Part shown: positions 1 through 9,282 of the stretch, piece after piece
Layout: each line of letters begins with the position of its first letter
How positions within the stretch are numbered: position 1 is the stretch's first letter
NCBI GenBank assembly: GCA_964528535.1
Contig: CAZGSQ010000009.1
Coordinates: 1-60,302 of the forward strand
Length of the DNA: 60,302 nt
DNA from: CAINVV01 sp964528535
Lineage (GTDB): Bacteria; Bacteroidota; Bacteroidia; Bacteroidales; Prolixibacteraceae
Direction of reading: 5' to 3'
Translations under genes and position numbers: made by a program
The notes under the pieces: generated by a model
The model's database searches: none
The model's input: the letters and a program-made list of their open reading frames with translations, nothing else
What the model was told of the DNA's origin: nothing

Positions 1-1014
1 CTTGACTCGGCCAACATGGCTGAAATTGAAGAAGCCCTTAAACTGGGGATCATTGACGGTGTGACAACTACACCAACATTTATGCACAAAAACGGTATCA
101 CAGACATTGATGGTGCCATTGTGAAATTGTCAAAAATGGTTCCGGTGCTGATGATAGAGGCTCTGGGAGAGACTTATCAGGATATTGTTGCCGAAGCGCA
201 TCGTCTTCTTGGGCTTGGCTTGGACAAGAAAAAGACAGTATTTAAAATCCCCGTCAATCTCGAAGGCGTAAAAGCCTGTAAGATTTTGCACGGGCAGGGA
301 TTTCTTGTCAATGTACACCTGGTGTACAACATTCAACAGGCCTATCTGGCGCTGACAGCGGGTGCAAATTATGTCTGTGTTTTGGTGGGTCGCATGCAGG
401 ATCAGGGACACGATGCACTGGGTCTGGTGAAACAAATTGTTGAAGTGATCAAAGAATACAAATACGATGCAAAGGTGATGTTTTCTTCTGTCAGGTATCC
501 TGAACACATCAAGGATGCACTTTTGCTTGGCGCCCACAACATAACGATTCCATGGAACATTATGAAGAAACTGGGTGACAATCATCTCACAAAACTTGGT
601 ACCGATCAATTCTTTCAGCATACCAGATTGATGACCATTCAGGTAAAGAGTGTCATTTCGGAGGTAAATCCAGTGGTTGACCTCGAATGCAAAGTGCTGG
701 ATGCCTTGCTTAAAATGACAGATTCCGGAATGGGTGCTGTTTCTGTAGTGTCCAAGGATGGATCACTGGCCGGCATATTTACAGATGGTGACCTCCGCAG
801 GCAGATGCGCAAGATGGGAGATCATATTCTTACTGCTACAGTTGAAGAATGTATGACTGCCAAAGCTATCTCCATCGAGGCTGATGCGATGCTGCAAAAG
901 GCTACAGATATTTTTAATACCAACCAGGTCGATAATATAGTTGTTACTGAGAATGGGAAACCCATTGGAATGCTTGATATTCAGGATCTGGTCAAACTTG
1001 ATTTGTTAAGTTGA
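1..1014 (+). CDS. transaldolase-family enzyme fused to a CBS pair (5' truncated by window edge)
   Basis: The reading frame is already open at base 1 (LDSAN before the first Met at 16), so the N-terminus lies outside the window. The N-terminal ~200 residues resemble small transaldolase/fructose-6-phosphate aldolase (TalC/FSA) TIM barrels: the LDSAN strand with its Asp, the DGVTTTPT loop, and FKIPV carrying the probable Schiff-base lysine (Lys77 counted from the first Met). The last ~120 residues form two CBS motifs, the first containing GIFTDGDLRR as in KdsD-type arabinose-5-phosphate isomerases. The family interconverts sugar phosphates or condenses C3 units; the CBS pair may add nucleotide control. 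The usual TTNPS loop reads TTTPT, replacing a conserved active-site Asn, so the substrate may differ. The exact reaction is not determined. Confidence 0.8.
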   Translation, partial: LDSANMAEIEEALKLGIIDGVTTTPTFMHKNGITDIDGAIVKLSKMVPVLMIEALGETYQDIVAEAHRLLGLGLDKKKTVFKIPVNLEGVKACKILHGQGFLVNVHLVYNIQQAYLALTAGANYVCVLVGRMQDQGHDALGLVKQIVEVIKEYKYDAKVMFSSVRYPEHIKDALLLGAHNITIPWNIMKKLGDNHLTKLGTDQFFQHTRLMTIQVKSVISEVNPVVDLECKVLDALLKMTDSGMGAVSVVSKDGSLAGIFTDGDLRRQMRKMGDHILTATVEECMTAKAISIEADAMLQKATDIFNTNQVDNIVVTENGKPIGMLDIQDLVKLDLLS

Positions 1015-1020
1015 TTTTCT

Positions 1021-1072
1021 GTTTACACGCAAAAAAAGCTGTCCAAATGGGCAGCTTTTTTTGCGTGTAAAC
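1021..1072. terminator. bidirectional hairpin terminator
   Basis: An almost perfect inverted repeat: 21-nt arms match exactly, extend inward to 24 pairs with one G-T wobble, and enclose an AAAT loop. A-rich and T-rich tracts sit in the arms, so it can work on both strands. It lies between convergent genes, the transaldolase ending at 1014 and the histidine kinase ending at 1095. Confidence 0.85.
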
Positions 1073-1094
1073 AAAAGTTGATCCTAATTAATAC

Positions 1095-4000
1095 TTACTC
1101 CTTGATGACCAATTCATTTATATTGTTCGGTAAATGATCAATTCCTTTGTTTTTTAGAATAGATAGTATATGTTCCCACTCCAGGGTCATCTCTTGGAAA
1201 TGACCTGCGAGTTTCTCCGATTCGCTATTCAATGCACACATTTCAAGTTCTTTGGCCAATCGGCCTAATCGCTTAAAACACATTCCCAGCGATACCCCTA
1301 CAATGGTATGAATTGATTTCTTGATTTGTGAAAGGTCATTTTCGAAAATGGAATGTTGTAAAAGTGCCATGTCTGCCGACAATTGACCCGGTATCTCTTC
1401 CACCAACTCTCCGAAAACAATATCGCTGTGGCCAATGTTCTCCATCAGCTGCTTGCTGTCAAAATGGGGTTCATTATCCTGAATGTCAACGACAGCAACA
1501 TTTGGAATTGGCACGCCCTTCAACTTACTCAGAAATTTGACCAATACCTCCCTCAATGCTTTCTGCATGATGGGTTTGGTCAAAAAATCATCCATGCCTG
1601 CACGGAAACAGTTCTCTTTTTCTCCTTTAACGACACCTGCTGTCAAAGCCACAATGGGAACCCGACAATTTTCTTCTGTTTCGTGGTTGCGTATTGCAAG
1701 CGTTGCCTCAATGCCACCCATCTCCGGCATCTGAACATCCATGAAAATTAAATCAGGTTTGCAGGTGATTGCTTTCTCAACTGCTTCCATGCCATTCCTG
1801 GCTTCCACAATGATAGCCTCTGGAAGCATTTGTGAGATAATGGTCGTTACCAGAATCATGTTGATGGGAACATCTTCAGTGACCAGAATCGTGACGGATG
1901 GATGGTTCTCCAGTTCAATGGCAGTTCTTCCGGGAACCACTTCATTTTCTTTCAACGCAAATGGTTGTGGCTGTTGCAGGTTAATCAGGTAATGCAGAAG
2001 CTCCTCTGATTTTACAGGCTTGGTGATATTGTACCGAACGCCCAGTTTTTTGCATTCATCGTAAATTTCAATATCGTCAGACGAACTGTGTAACAAGATT
2101 ATGGGTTGTATTTCAGGAGATAATTTTAGTTGTTGACGAATCATCCTGATGGTATCCATGCCATTGAAGTAGGGCATATGATAGTCAACGATTATTAAAT
2201 CAAAGGGTTTTGAATGTTCGATGACCTGAAGTGCTGCCAAGCCGTTGTCGATGCCGACAAATGCGATCCCCCAGTTGTTAAAGGTATGTTCAAGAATCAT
2301 ACGGTTGTTGTCATTGTCATCAATAACCAGTATCCTGTTGATATTTGTAAGACTCCCGGGGTGGATCTTTTCACCTTGTTCGTATTGGGTTTCGAGGGTA
2401 AACGAGAAAGTTGATCCCTTACCCGGTTCACTGAAGATTTCGATGGTACTTCCCATTTTGTCGGCCAACATGCTGGAGATGACGAGGCCAAGACCAGTTC
2501 CACCAAATTTCCTCGTCGTTGAGGAATCAGCTTGAGTAAAAGCCTTGAAGAGTTTTTTCTGTTGTTCGAGGTTGATCCCTATTCCCGTATCACGTATCGC
2601 GAAGTTGAATCTTCCTGTCAATGTATCAATCTTGGTAAAAGATACTTTTAGTTCAACTTCGCCCATGGTTGTAAACTTCACGGCATTGCTCAGAAGGTTA
2701 ACGAGTATTTGTTTGAGTCTTATGGGATCAACTACGGCAAAACGCGGCAAATTTTGTGGTATGTTCAGCAGTAGTTCCAGCCCTTTCTGAGCAGCATGGT
2801 ATTTGATTATATCTGAGGCCATTTCTACCTGTTCAATCAAATCAGTCTTGATGAAATCCAACTCCATTTTGCCGGCTTCGATCTTGGAAAAATCTAGAAT
2901 GTCATTGATGATGCTAAGCAGCGTAAGACCTGAACTATTGATATTTTCGACATATTGCTGTTGGATCCTGTTGAGTGGGGTCTTGTGCAGTAGATCTGTG
3001 AAACCAATTACCCCGTTGAGTGGAGTCCTTATTTCGTGACTCATGTTGGCAAGAAATTCTGATTTGGCCTTGTTGGCATGTTCTGCCTCCTGTTTGGCCT
3101 TTAACAAGGCTATCTCAATATTTTTTTGTTCAGTAATCTCACGCGATATACCTACCAGTCCGGTGATATTCCCATTGGTGCCACGCAATGGGACTTTCGA
3201 TATCAACAACCAATGTTCAAGATTCTGGTTGTCTACAAGGCTTCCTTCAATATCAAGGATTGGGATCCCGGAATTGAGCACCAATTGATCCTCATCGAAG
3301 CCTCGTTTTGCGGCTGAATCCGGATAAAGGTAAAAATCAGTCTGACCAATGATTTCATCTTCAGAATTTTTACCTGAAAGCTGCACCTCCTTGGGATTGG
3401 CCAAAGTTTTGCGGCCTGCCATATCTTTGACATAAACAGCGTCAGGGATCAGGTCAATGATGGTTCTAAAGAGTGCCCGCTCGTTGTGCAAGGTCTCTTC
3501 GGCCTGCTTGCGTTTGGTGATATCCTTTGAGATTCCAAATGTTCCAATGATGTTTCTGTTCTTGTCACGCAAGGGGATCTTCGTTGTAGCAACCCAGCTA
3601 TCAGGCCTGCCATTCCAGGTTTGTCTTTCTTCCTTACCAACCGGCTGACCCGTACGAATTATTTCTTGTTCATCTGCAAAGGCCTTGTTGGCATGGTCAC
3701 TGGTGAAAAAATCAGCGTCGCTCTTTCCGATCGCTTGCTTTGGATCTGTCAATCCGAAAGATTCAGCATGCGATTTGTTGATGCGGATAAACCGGCTTTG
3801 AATATCCTTAAAATAAATATGGTCGGGAATATTGTTCATGAGCGAACTCATCAAATAGCGCTCATTGACCAGTGCCTCTTCTGTGAGATTATTCTCTTCA
3901 TTGGCATCCTGAAGGAGTTGGACTTTCTCGGCAAAATTCTGGTAAGTCTGATCAATGTCCAAAATGAAGCGTTTTAGCTCGTCGGAAAGATTCTCCATCG

Positions 4001-4127
4001 ATCCAAAATGCTCCCTGACTTGTTCCATCAAAAGACTGTTTGTGATGACCTCCATATGTATAATCCTCTGTATAATACTGTTAATCAAATTTGAATGGTT
4101 GAGTCCGTTCGTGTATTCTTGTTGCAT
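1095..4127 (-). CDS. soluble hybrid histidine kinase (PAS-PAS-HisKA-HATPase-REC-REC-HPt)
   Basis: A phosphorelay kinase of about 1010 residues. In numbering from an upstream TTG at 4160 the order is: N-terminal helical region; PAS 1 about 100-218; PAS 2 about 228-345; HisKA with phospho-acceptor His375 in SHEIRTPLNG; HATPase with the DTGIGI and GGTGLGL boxes (about 523-560); receiver 1 with Asp659 and Lys714; receiver 2 with Asp808 and Lys862; HPt with His951. No membrane segment is visible, so it should sense in the cytoplasm. The ATG at 4127 is preferred over the TTG at 4160. It lies just downstream of the ABC permease gene (stop at 4174) on the same strand, so it may be co-transcribed with the efflux operon. 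No response regulator with an output domain is adjacent. Confidence 0.9.
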   Translation of the reverse strand: MQQEYTNGLNHSNLINSIIQRIIHMEVITNSLLMEQVREHFGSMENLSDELKRFILDIDQTYQNFAEKVQLLQDANEENNLTEEALVNERYLMSSLMNNIPDHIYFKDIQSRFIRINKSHAESFGLTDPKQAIGKSDADFFTSDHANKAFADEQEIIRTGQPVGKEERQTWNGRPDSWVATTKIPLRDKNRNIIGTFGISKDITKRKQAEETLHNERALFRTIIDLIPDAVYVKDMAGRKTLANPKEVQLSGKNSEDEIIGQTDFYLYPDSAAKRGFDEDQLVLNSGIPILDIEGSLVDNQNLEHWLLISKVPLRGTNGNITGLVGISREITEQKNIEIALLKAKQEAEHANKAKSEFLANMSHEIRTPLNGVIGFTDLLHKTPLNRIQQQYVENINSSGLTLLSIINDILDFSKIEAGKMELDFIKTDLIEQVEMASDIIKYHAAQKGLELLLNIPQNLPRFAVVDPIRLKQILVNLLSNAVKFTTMGEVELKVSFTKIDTLTGRFNFAIRDTGIGINLEQQKKLFKAFTQADSSTTRKFGGTGLGLVISSMLADKMGSTIEIFSEPGKGSTFSFTLETQYEQGEKIHPGSLTNINRILVIDDNDNNRMILEHTFNNWGIAFVGIDNGLAALQVIEHSKPFDLIIVDYHMPYFNGMDTIRMIRQQLKLSPEIQPIILLHSSSDDIEIYDECKKLGVRYNITKPVKSEELLHYLINLQQPQPFALKENEVVPGRTAIELENHPSVTILVTEDVPINMILVTTIISQMLPEAIIVEARNGMEAVEKAITCKPDLIFMDVQMPEMGGIEATLAIRNHETEENCRVPIVALTAGVVKGEKENCFRAGMDDFLTKPIMQKALREVLVKFLSKLKGVPIPNVAVVDIQDNEPHFDSKQLMENIGHSDIVFGELVEEIPGQLSADMALLQHSIFENDLSQIKKSIHTIVGVSLGMCFKRLGRLAKELEMCALNSESEKLAGHFQEMTLEWEHILSILKNKGIDHLPNNINELVIKE

Positions 4128-4173
4128 AAGAAACAATCGGCCAACAATATTGTTCAACAATGGAGGCTAATTT

Positions 4174-5412
4174 TTACATCGGTACAGATGGATTGTTGGA
4201 AGAAAGTGATAGATAATTTTTACGCTGTCTGTGAAAATGGATCTTGTAACTTACCATGGCAAAGGTGCCATATCCCATTGTCTGTACAACCATAAAAATG
4301 AATTCGGGTCTGACATCCGACAAAGCTCCGCCCATGGTTCTTATCCTTAAAAAGGCCGGAATCATCGAGGTTGAGGGAAAGATCAGTGCCATGTGATAGA
4401 GAAATGGTGGAAGCGAAGTTGCCGGCCACGACATTCCGCTCAAAAATAGGATGATAGGCGATAGGAAGACAAGAAGCATGATCGAATGTTCTCTTCTCTT
4501 CATGAGCAAGGAGACCGATAGGCCCAAAAATATTACTGAAAAGAGATACGGTATCATCAGAACAAACAAATCCAGGAGTGCACCTTTGTCGGGAAAACCG
4601 AACCATTGGAAGAGGACTATCTCGGTGAATAGAAGGTTGAAGATGGATAGCGTAAAATAGGCCAACGACTTTCCTGTTAAGTGACAAAGAATTGCGGAAA
4701 TATCATGTTCTGTGGAAGCGATTTGGAAAAGCTGTCTCTCCCTTTTCGCTCCACCAATCATTCCAATCCCGACCAAAAGGGTTTGTTGCAGAATTATCAG
4801 TATGAGTCCAGGCATCAAATAGGAACCATATGCTCCCGAGGGATTGTGCAGAGCATAACTTTTCAAGACCATTGGTTCCCGCTGTTTGACAGCTGCTTCC
4901 ATTGGTATACCTTTTGCCAGCAATCGCTTGATTTCAATTCCAGCAGAGAGGGTACCCGTTGCCCGAAGGGTTCCGCGCAAGGTCTCCTTGTAGAGAAGAA
5001 AAAATCCTGCATCACAGTAAAGTCCGATGTGGGTTTGCTCACCTTTGATGATTTGCTTTTCGAATCCGGCAGGAACAACAACAATGCCTTTCGCTTCATC
5101 ATCCCAAAAATTTTGTCTGGCTTCCGTAAAATCACTTGACACTTGCTCAATTTTGATCTCTTGTGTAGCCCCAATCATACGGATGAGTTGTCTGCTTGTG
5201 ACGCTTTTATCCTGATCGACAACTACCATTGGGATATCTCTCACCACATTGTTTTGGTATGCAACTGAATAAACCATAGGATAAATCCAAACTGCAACAA
5301 AGAGAATAAGCAAGGCACCCTTATCTTTGTAAATAGCCATCCACTCGCTTGCAAATGAATCTACAATCCTTTCAATACCAATCCTAACAACCCGACCAAT
5401 CCAATACCTCAT
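4174..5412 (-). CDS. ABC-2 type transporter permease (second of pair)
   Basis: A 412-residue inner-membrane permease of the ABC2_membrane_3 type (YhhJ/YbhR-like). It has one N-terminal membrane segment (about 33-50), a large periplasmic domain of about 170 residues (VVVDQDKSVTSRQL onward), and five or six hydrophobic segments in the C-terminal half. It is the last transport gene of the TetR-TolC-HlyD-permease-permease operon, and the two permeases probably form a heterodimer. No ATPase gene is in the operon. The ATG at 5412 lies inside a heptamer repeat array (5404-5500) that also replaces the ribosome-binding region. A 91-nt gap separates it from the upstream permease, whereas the rest of the operon is tightly packed. 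Confidence 0.85.
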   Translation of the reverse strand: MRYWIGRVVRIGIERIVDSFASEWMAIYKDKGALLILFVAVWIYPMVYSVAYQNNVVRDIPMVVVDQDKSVTSRQLIRMIGATQEIKIEQVSSDFTEARQNFWDDEAKGIVVVPAGFEKQIIKGEQTHIGLYCDAGFFLLYKETLRGTLRATGTLSAGIEIKRLLAKGIPMEAAVKQREPMVLKSYALHNPSGAYGSYLMPGLILIILQQTLLVGIGMIGGAKRERQLFQIASTEHDISAILCHLTGKSLAYFTLSIFNLLFTEIVLFQWFGFPDKGALLDLFVLMIPYLFSVIFLGLSVSLLMKRREHSIMLLVFLSPIILFLSGMSWPATSLPPFLYHMALIFPSTSMIPAFLRIRTMGGALSDVRPEFIFMVVQTMGYGTFAMVSYKIHFHRQRKNYLSLSSNNPSVPM

Positions 5413-5500
5413 AACTCATACCTCATAACTCATACTTCATAACTCTACCTCATAACTCATACCTCATCACTCAAATCTCATAACTCATCACTCATACCTC
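5404..5500. repeat. heptamer tandem array (unit ATAACTC/ATACCTC), 14 units
   Basis: Fourteen consecutive seven-base units of consensus ATAMCTC, mostly alternating ATACCTC and ATAACTC, with one six-base unit at 5446-5451. On the minus strand each unit supplies an ATGAG, and the array runs through the start codon (5412) of the second permease gene. Related arrays lie at 41391-41467 and 46953-46980. Confidence 0.9.
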
Positions 5501-5503
5501 TTT

Positions 5504-6703
5504 TCATTCTCTGCTCTGCCACCTTTCATTTGCGAATCGCCTCTTGAATATGGGCAAGACGAAAATTCCGGTAAGGATAAATGGCAACAGCAATACCATT
5601 GGACCAATGGCTTCGTGAATAGGTTCACCCCTCATCGTCTGGCTCAGAAAAGCTCTCAACCAATAGGTATAAGGGAAAATAATTGAAAAAATTCTGGCAA
5701 CCCAGGACATACCCAGGACAGGAAAAGTCAGACCAGAGAAAGTAAGTGCCATCATGGTATAGGCACTGCCCAGAGACAAGGTCAACCGAAGATTGACTGT
5801 CAGGGTAAGAAACAGAATGGCCATGGCTTGATAAGCCAGAATAAGCAGAAATTCCGAAAGGAGGATGATGGTCAATGATCCATTTAATGGAATTCCCATT
5901 ACCTTGATCAACAGTATGTTCATTGCCATCATGTCAGCAAAAAACATCAAAATGTACGGAGTTAATTTTCCAATAATGGCCACCATTGCACTATTATCTG
6001 CCTGGTGAAGCCATGCTGTTGCAGTTCCTTCTTTCATCTCAATTCCAATGGCATAGGAAGTTCCAAGAAATATAAAAACTACAATAAGAAGTGGCAGCAG
6101 ACCCATCATGAGAAAGTAGGCATAGTTGCCAAAAGGATTAAAAAGAAGATGAATAGCGGGGAGAATTGGAACTGCATTTTTTAAAGCTTCTTCATAAGGT
6201 AAACCCTTTTTAACCATCGACTGTACCTTGATAGCGCCCGACACAGTAGAAATTGTGGAGACCATTTGCGACTGGATAATACCACCTTTGATAACATTCG
6301 TATTGTTGAAGAATAGCGCCAGTTCCGTCTGCAATCCTTTTTGCACCTGTTTTTCCAGTCCTTGGGGAATGTAAAGCACTGCATCTGATACTCCTTTGGC
6401 AATGGTTGAGTTTGCCTCGTTGAGAGATGTAACCTGGTTGGCAACATGCATGGCCGGCGATGCATCTATCATTCTGGCTATGGTTCTTGAAAGTTGCGAG
6501 TGATCCATATCGACCAAAGTTACAGGAAGTTCTCTGACTACCGTAGCAGAAAACATCCAGGCTATCAAAAGAAATGAGGTAACCGGACCAACAATTGTCA
6601 CAAAAATCAAAACCCAACTATTGGTTATTCTGCCAAATTCACGGAGAACTACATGAAAGAAGGAGGAAGAGACCATGCGCTTCATAATTGATGACCCATT
6701 CAT
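5504..6703 (-). CDS. ABC-2 type transporter permease (first of pair)
   Basis: A 399-residue permease of the same family as its downstream neighbour: an N-terminal membrane segment (WVLIFVTIVGPVTSFLLIAW), a periplasmic domain beginning VTLVDMDHSQLSRT, and five or six C-terminal membrane segments. The ATG at 6703 is chosen because it follows the HlyD stop codon (TAA at 6707-6705) by one base; the in-frame GTG at 6748 lies within the HlyD gene. It probably moves a hydrophobic or drug-like substrate to the HlyD-TolC conduit. The energising ATPase is not encoded here. Confidence 0.85.
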   Translation of the reverse strand: MNGSSIMKRMVSSSFFHVVLREFGRITNSWVLIFVTIVGPVTSFLLIAWMFSATVVRELPVTLVDMDHSQLSRTIARMIDASPAMHVANQVTSLNEANSTIAKGVSDAVLYIPQGLEKQVQKGLQTELALFFNNTNVIKGGIIQSQMVSTISTVSGAIKVQSMVKKGLPYEEALKNAVPILPAIHLLFNPFGNYAYFLMMGLLPLLIVVFIFLGTSYAIGIEMKEGTATAWLHQADNSAMVAIIGKLTPYILMFFADMMAMNILLIKVMGIPLNGSLTIILLSEFLLILAYQAMAILFLTLTVNLRLTLSLGSAYTMMALTFSGLTFPVLGMSWVARIFSIIFPYTYWLRAFLSQTMRGEPIHEAIGPMVLLLPFILTGIFVLPIFKRRFANERWQSRE

Positions 6704-6704
6704 T

Positions 6705-7704
6705 TTATTTGGTTGAGCTTCTAACATGATCCCAATCCACAAGTGCACTCATACCAGGCCGTAGTCCTTCTACCTTACCGATGGGAACAGCGTGGATTTC
6801 GAATGTTTTTAAGTCGAAATCCCCTCTTGTCTTTGTGGCATTCCATGTCGCAAAATCACCCATTGCACTGATATATTTTACTTTGAGAGGCATTTCCTTC
6901 ATGCCAAGTGCGGGAAATCTGGCGTTCAGAATACTCCCTTTTCTGATGTCTGAAAGCAGATCCTCGCGAAGATTGAAGGTTATCCAGACATCTGAAAGAT
7001 CAACGATAGTTACAACCGGATATCCGGATGGAACGAGCTCTCCTTGCTACCAGAAGATTTGCTACTTCTCCCTTCAAAGGAGCTGTGATTTGTTGTTCGC
7101 TTAGATATGAATTTACCTCGTTGATCACTCCATCGGCCTGCATTACCAATGCTCCTGCGGCATCTTTGTCTTCTGTTCTGGCACCATTTTTGGCTTTTTG
7201 GTAAAGTGAACCCGCTGCTTTTTCATTTTCCTGAGCTGCCTTCATTTTTGTTTGTGCCTCATCGCGCTGTTGCTCTGGCACAACGCCCTCCAGGAATAAA
7301 TTGTGTATGCGGTTGAAAGTTCTCCCGGCAAATTCGGAAGCAGCAATTGCAGTTTGCCAATTGTTGAAGGCAGCCTGAATGTCCTCTTTCTGTGCTCCAT
7401 GAATTGTTTTGTCTTTCTGCGCTCCTGCTGCCATACGAACTGCTGATGCCTGACTTAGTTTGGCCTCCAGTTCCGGAGAGCTTAGTTTGAACAACACCAT
7501 ACCCGGCAACACTTCATCTCCTTTTTTTACAGCCAGAGTCTCGATGCGCCCGGCTAATTTAGAAGCAACTTTTATTTGTGTAGCCTCCACTTCACCCTGT
7601 ATCTCAAGGGGAATAGGTCTACTGACAATATAAATGGCATAAAGAACAAACAAGATGAGCAATCCAAGTGCTCCGGAAACCAGGTATATTTTTGATTTAT
7701 TCAT
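6705..7704 (-). pseudogene. HlyD-family membrane fusion protein, frameshifted
   Basis: A periplasmic adaptor of a tripartite exporter. The 5' part encodes an N-terminal membrane anchor (KIYLVSGALGLLILFVLYAI), a lipoyl/barrel-sandwich segment (GEVEATQIKVASKLAGRIETL), a coiled-coil hairpin and the return strand ITAPLKGEVANLLVA. Near 7044 the frame breaks and the original frame ends at 7000. The expected continuation, GELVPSGYPVVTIVDLSD through to the C-terminus at 6705, is intact in another frame, so one extra base or two missing bases explain it. The ATG at 7704 is preferred over a GTG at 7731. Either the gene is recently broken or this is a sequencing error. Without the repair the adaptor lacks its membrane-proximal domain and the exporter should not work. 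Confidence 0.85.
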
Positions 7705-7752
7705 TTTCGATAAGAAGTATTTAAGTATCACCGATTCAACGTATTATATTAA

Positions 7753-9282
7753 TTAATCTATTTTTGTACTCGCCCTGCGCAAGTAATCTGTGAATTCGTC
7801 CGTTATTCCCGCATAAAAAAGTAATTTTGAAAGAGATACATCGTATCCATACATGGCTTGCAGTCTGTCCATTCGGGCTTTTGCCAGCAACAAAGAGGCA
7901 TCAGCTACCTGTGCTGAAGTAGCCATTCCCTCGCCAAATGCTTTGTTACGGACCCTGTAATATTCTCGTGCCAGCTCCATCGATGCATCCAACATTTGCA
8001 ACTGTTCACGATACATGTTAAGTTCCTGGTAATGTTTGCTGATTGCCGTCTGAATATCGGCGAAAGTTTTCTGGTAGAAGTCTTCTGCTTGTAATTGCTG
8101 ATAATGCAAGGCTTTGGTTTTGCAGTTTCGGGCTGATCCTTCAAACAAATTCCACTTCATGCCAAGTCCCACGACATATCCTGGTAAGTAGGGTGATAGA
8201 TCTCTGTTGGCAATATCATACATACCTGTAGCCGCAATTGTGGGAAGTTTCTCCGATTTCTCTGCCCTCAAAGCAGCATTCGCCAACTCTTTTTTCTTAT
8301 TTATCTGTAAAAGAAACGGACTTTTCTGCATGGCTTTTTCAATGAAATAATTCACTCTTTCAAGAGAATCAAGATAAAAGAGGCTGGTGATCGGTTGTAT
8401 CTTGCTCAATTGCTTGTCGGCCATCGTATTAAGAAGTGCCTCGCGCAGCAGACTACATTGCCTGACCGATTTTTGCATTTCCCTTTCCGATTCAGCCAAA
8501 TTAAGTCTTGAGTTGAGCAATTCTACATTGGCAATTTGACCCTGTCCACGCAATTTTTCAGCGTCATGGTAATGTAGTTCCATGATCTTTTTTGCTTCGT
8601 CCCTGACAACCATTACCTGCTCGGCAAAAACCAGTCCGAAGTACCTTTCAATCAATTCGTTGGTTAGTTCATATGCTTTCTGGATGTTTTCTGTTTTTAC
8701 CGTTTCATATTTGATGCGCGCAATACTGTTGGCGGCATTAATTTTGCCGCCTGTGAAGATGGGCCATACAAAAGCAGCATTCAGTGTCGCAAATTGCCTT
8801 TCCTGAATTGTTAGGTCCCAATCGGCACTCATGACAGTTGACATGCCTTCCATCATTTTCTTCCTGACAACTTGTGTGGATAGGTTGTCAGGTAGGATTG
8901 GCATCGATCCTCCCGTTGCAGGATTTGGATTTGGGACTCCACTAAATACGCCATAACTTCCAAGTGTTTGATAAATTGGCGAAATTGCATCCCTTACTGG
9001 GGTCAGGTCGAAGTGAATCCTATCTTCCATGATGGTATAACCTGCGCTGAGTGTAATTTTTGGGTAACGCAATGCACCTGCAGTTTTTATCTCCTGCTCC
9101 GATTGTAAGAGCATGTGATTTGACTGTTGTATCAGGAAGTTGTTCTGAAGCGTAAGTTGCAGTGCCGTTTCAAAAGAGAGCCTGGTCAATTCATCTGGTG
9201 ATGCTCCGTGGGCACTTAAAGAGAAAAGTAGCACTGCAATTGTGCTCACTTTTGATAATTTGATTCCTTGCATCTGAGTCAT
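7753..9282 (-). CDS. TolC-like outer membrane efflux protein
   Basis: A 509-residue outer-membrane factor. It has a signal peptide (KLSKVSTIAVLLFSLSAHGA) followed by the two-fold repeat of long helical hairpins typical of OEP/TolC proteins, for example the FETALQLTLQNNFLIQQSN start and the AAFVWPIFTGGKINAANS segment. As a trimer it would form the outer-membrane duct for the HlyD/ABC permease system encoded next. The ATG at 9282 overlaps the TetR stop codon (ATGA), which suggests translational coupling and argues against an in-frame TTG at 9300. Confidence 0.92.
   Translation of the reverse strand: MTQMQGIKLSKVSTIAVLLFSLSAHGASPDELTRLSFETALQLTLQNNFLIQQSNHMLLQSEQEIKTAGALRYPKITLSAGYTIMEDRIHFDLTPVRDAISPIYQTLGSYGVFSGVPNPNPATGGSMPILPDNLSTQVVRKKMMEGMSTVMSADWDLTIQERQFATLNAAFVWPIFTGGKINAANSIARIKYETVKTENIQKAYELTNELIERYFGLVFAEQVMVVRDEAKKIMELHYHDAEKLRGQGQIANVELLNSRLNLAESEREMQKSVRQCSLLREALLNTMADKQLSKIQPITSLFYLDSLERVNYFIEKAMQKSPFLLQINKKKELANAALRAEKSEKLPTIAATGMYDIANRDLSPYLPGYVVGLGMKWNLFEGSARNCKTKALHYQQLQAEDFYQKTFADIQTAISKHYQELNMYREQLQMLDASMELAREYYRVRNKAFGEGMATSAQVADASLLLAKARMDRLQAMYGYDVSLSKLLFYAGITDEFTDYLRRASTKID

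Noticed and set aside
4681..5139. A 152-codon plus-strand frame opposite the ABC permease.
   Set aside because: Low-quality composition and no family similarity; the permease on the minus strand explains the region.
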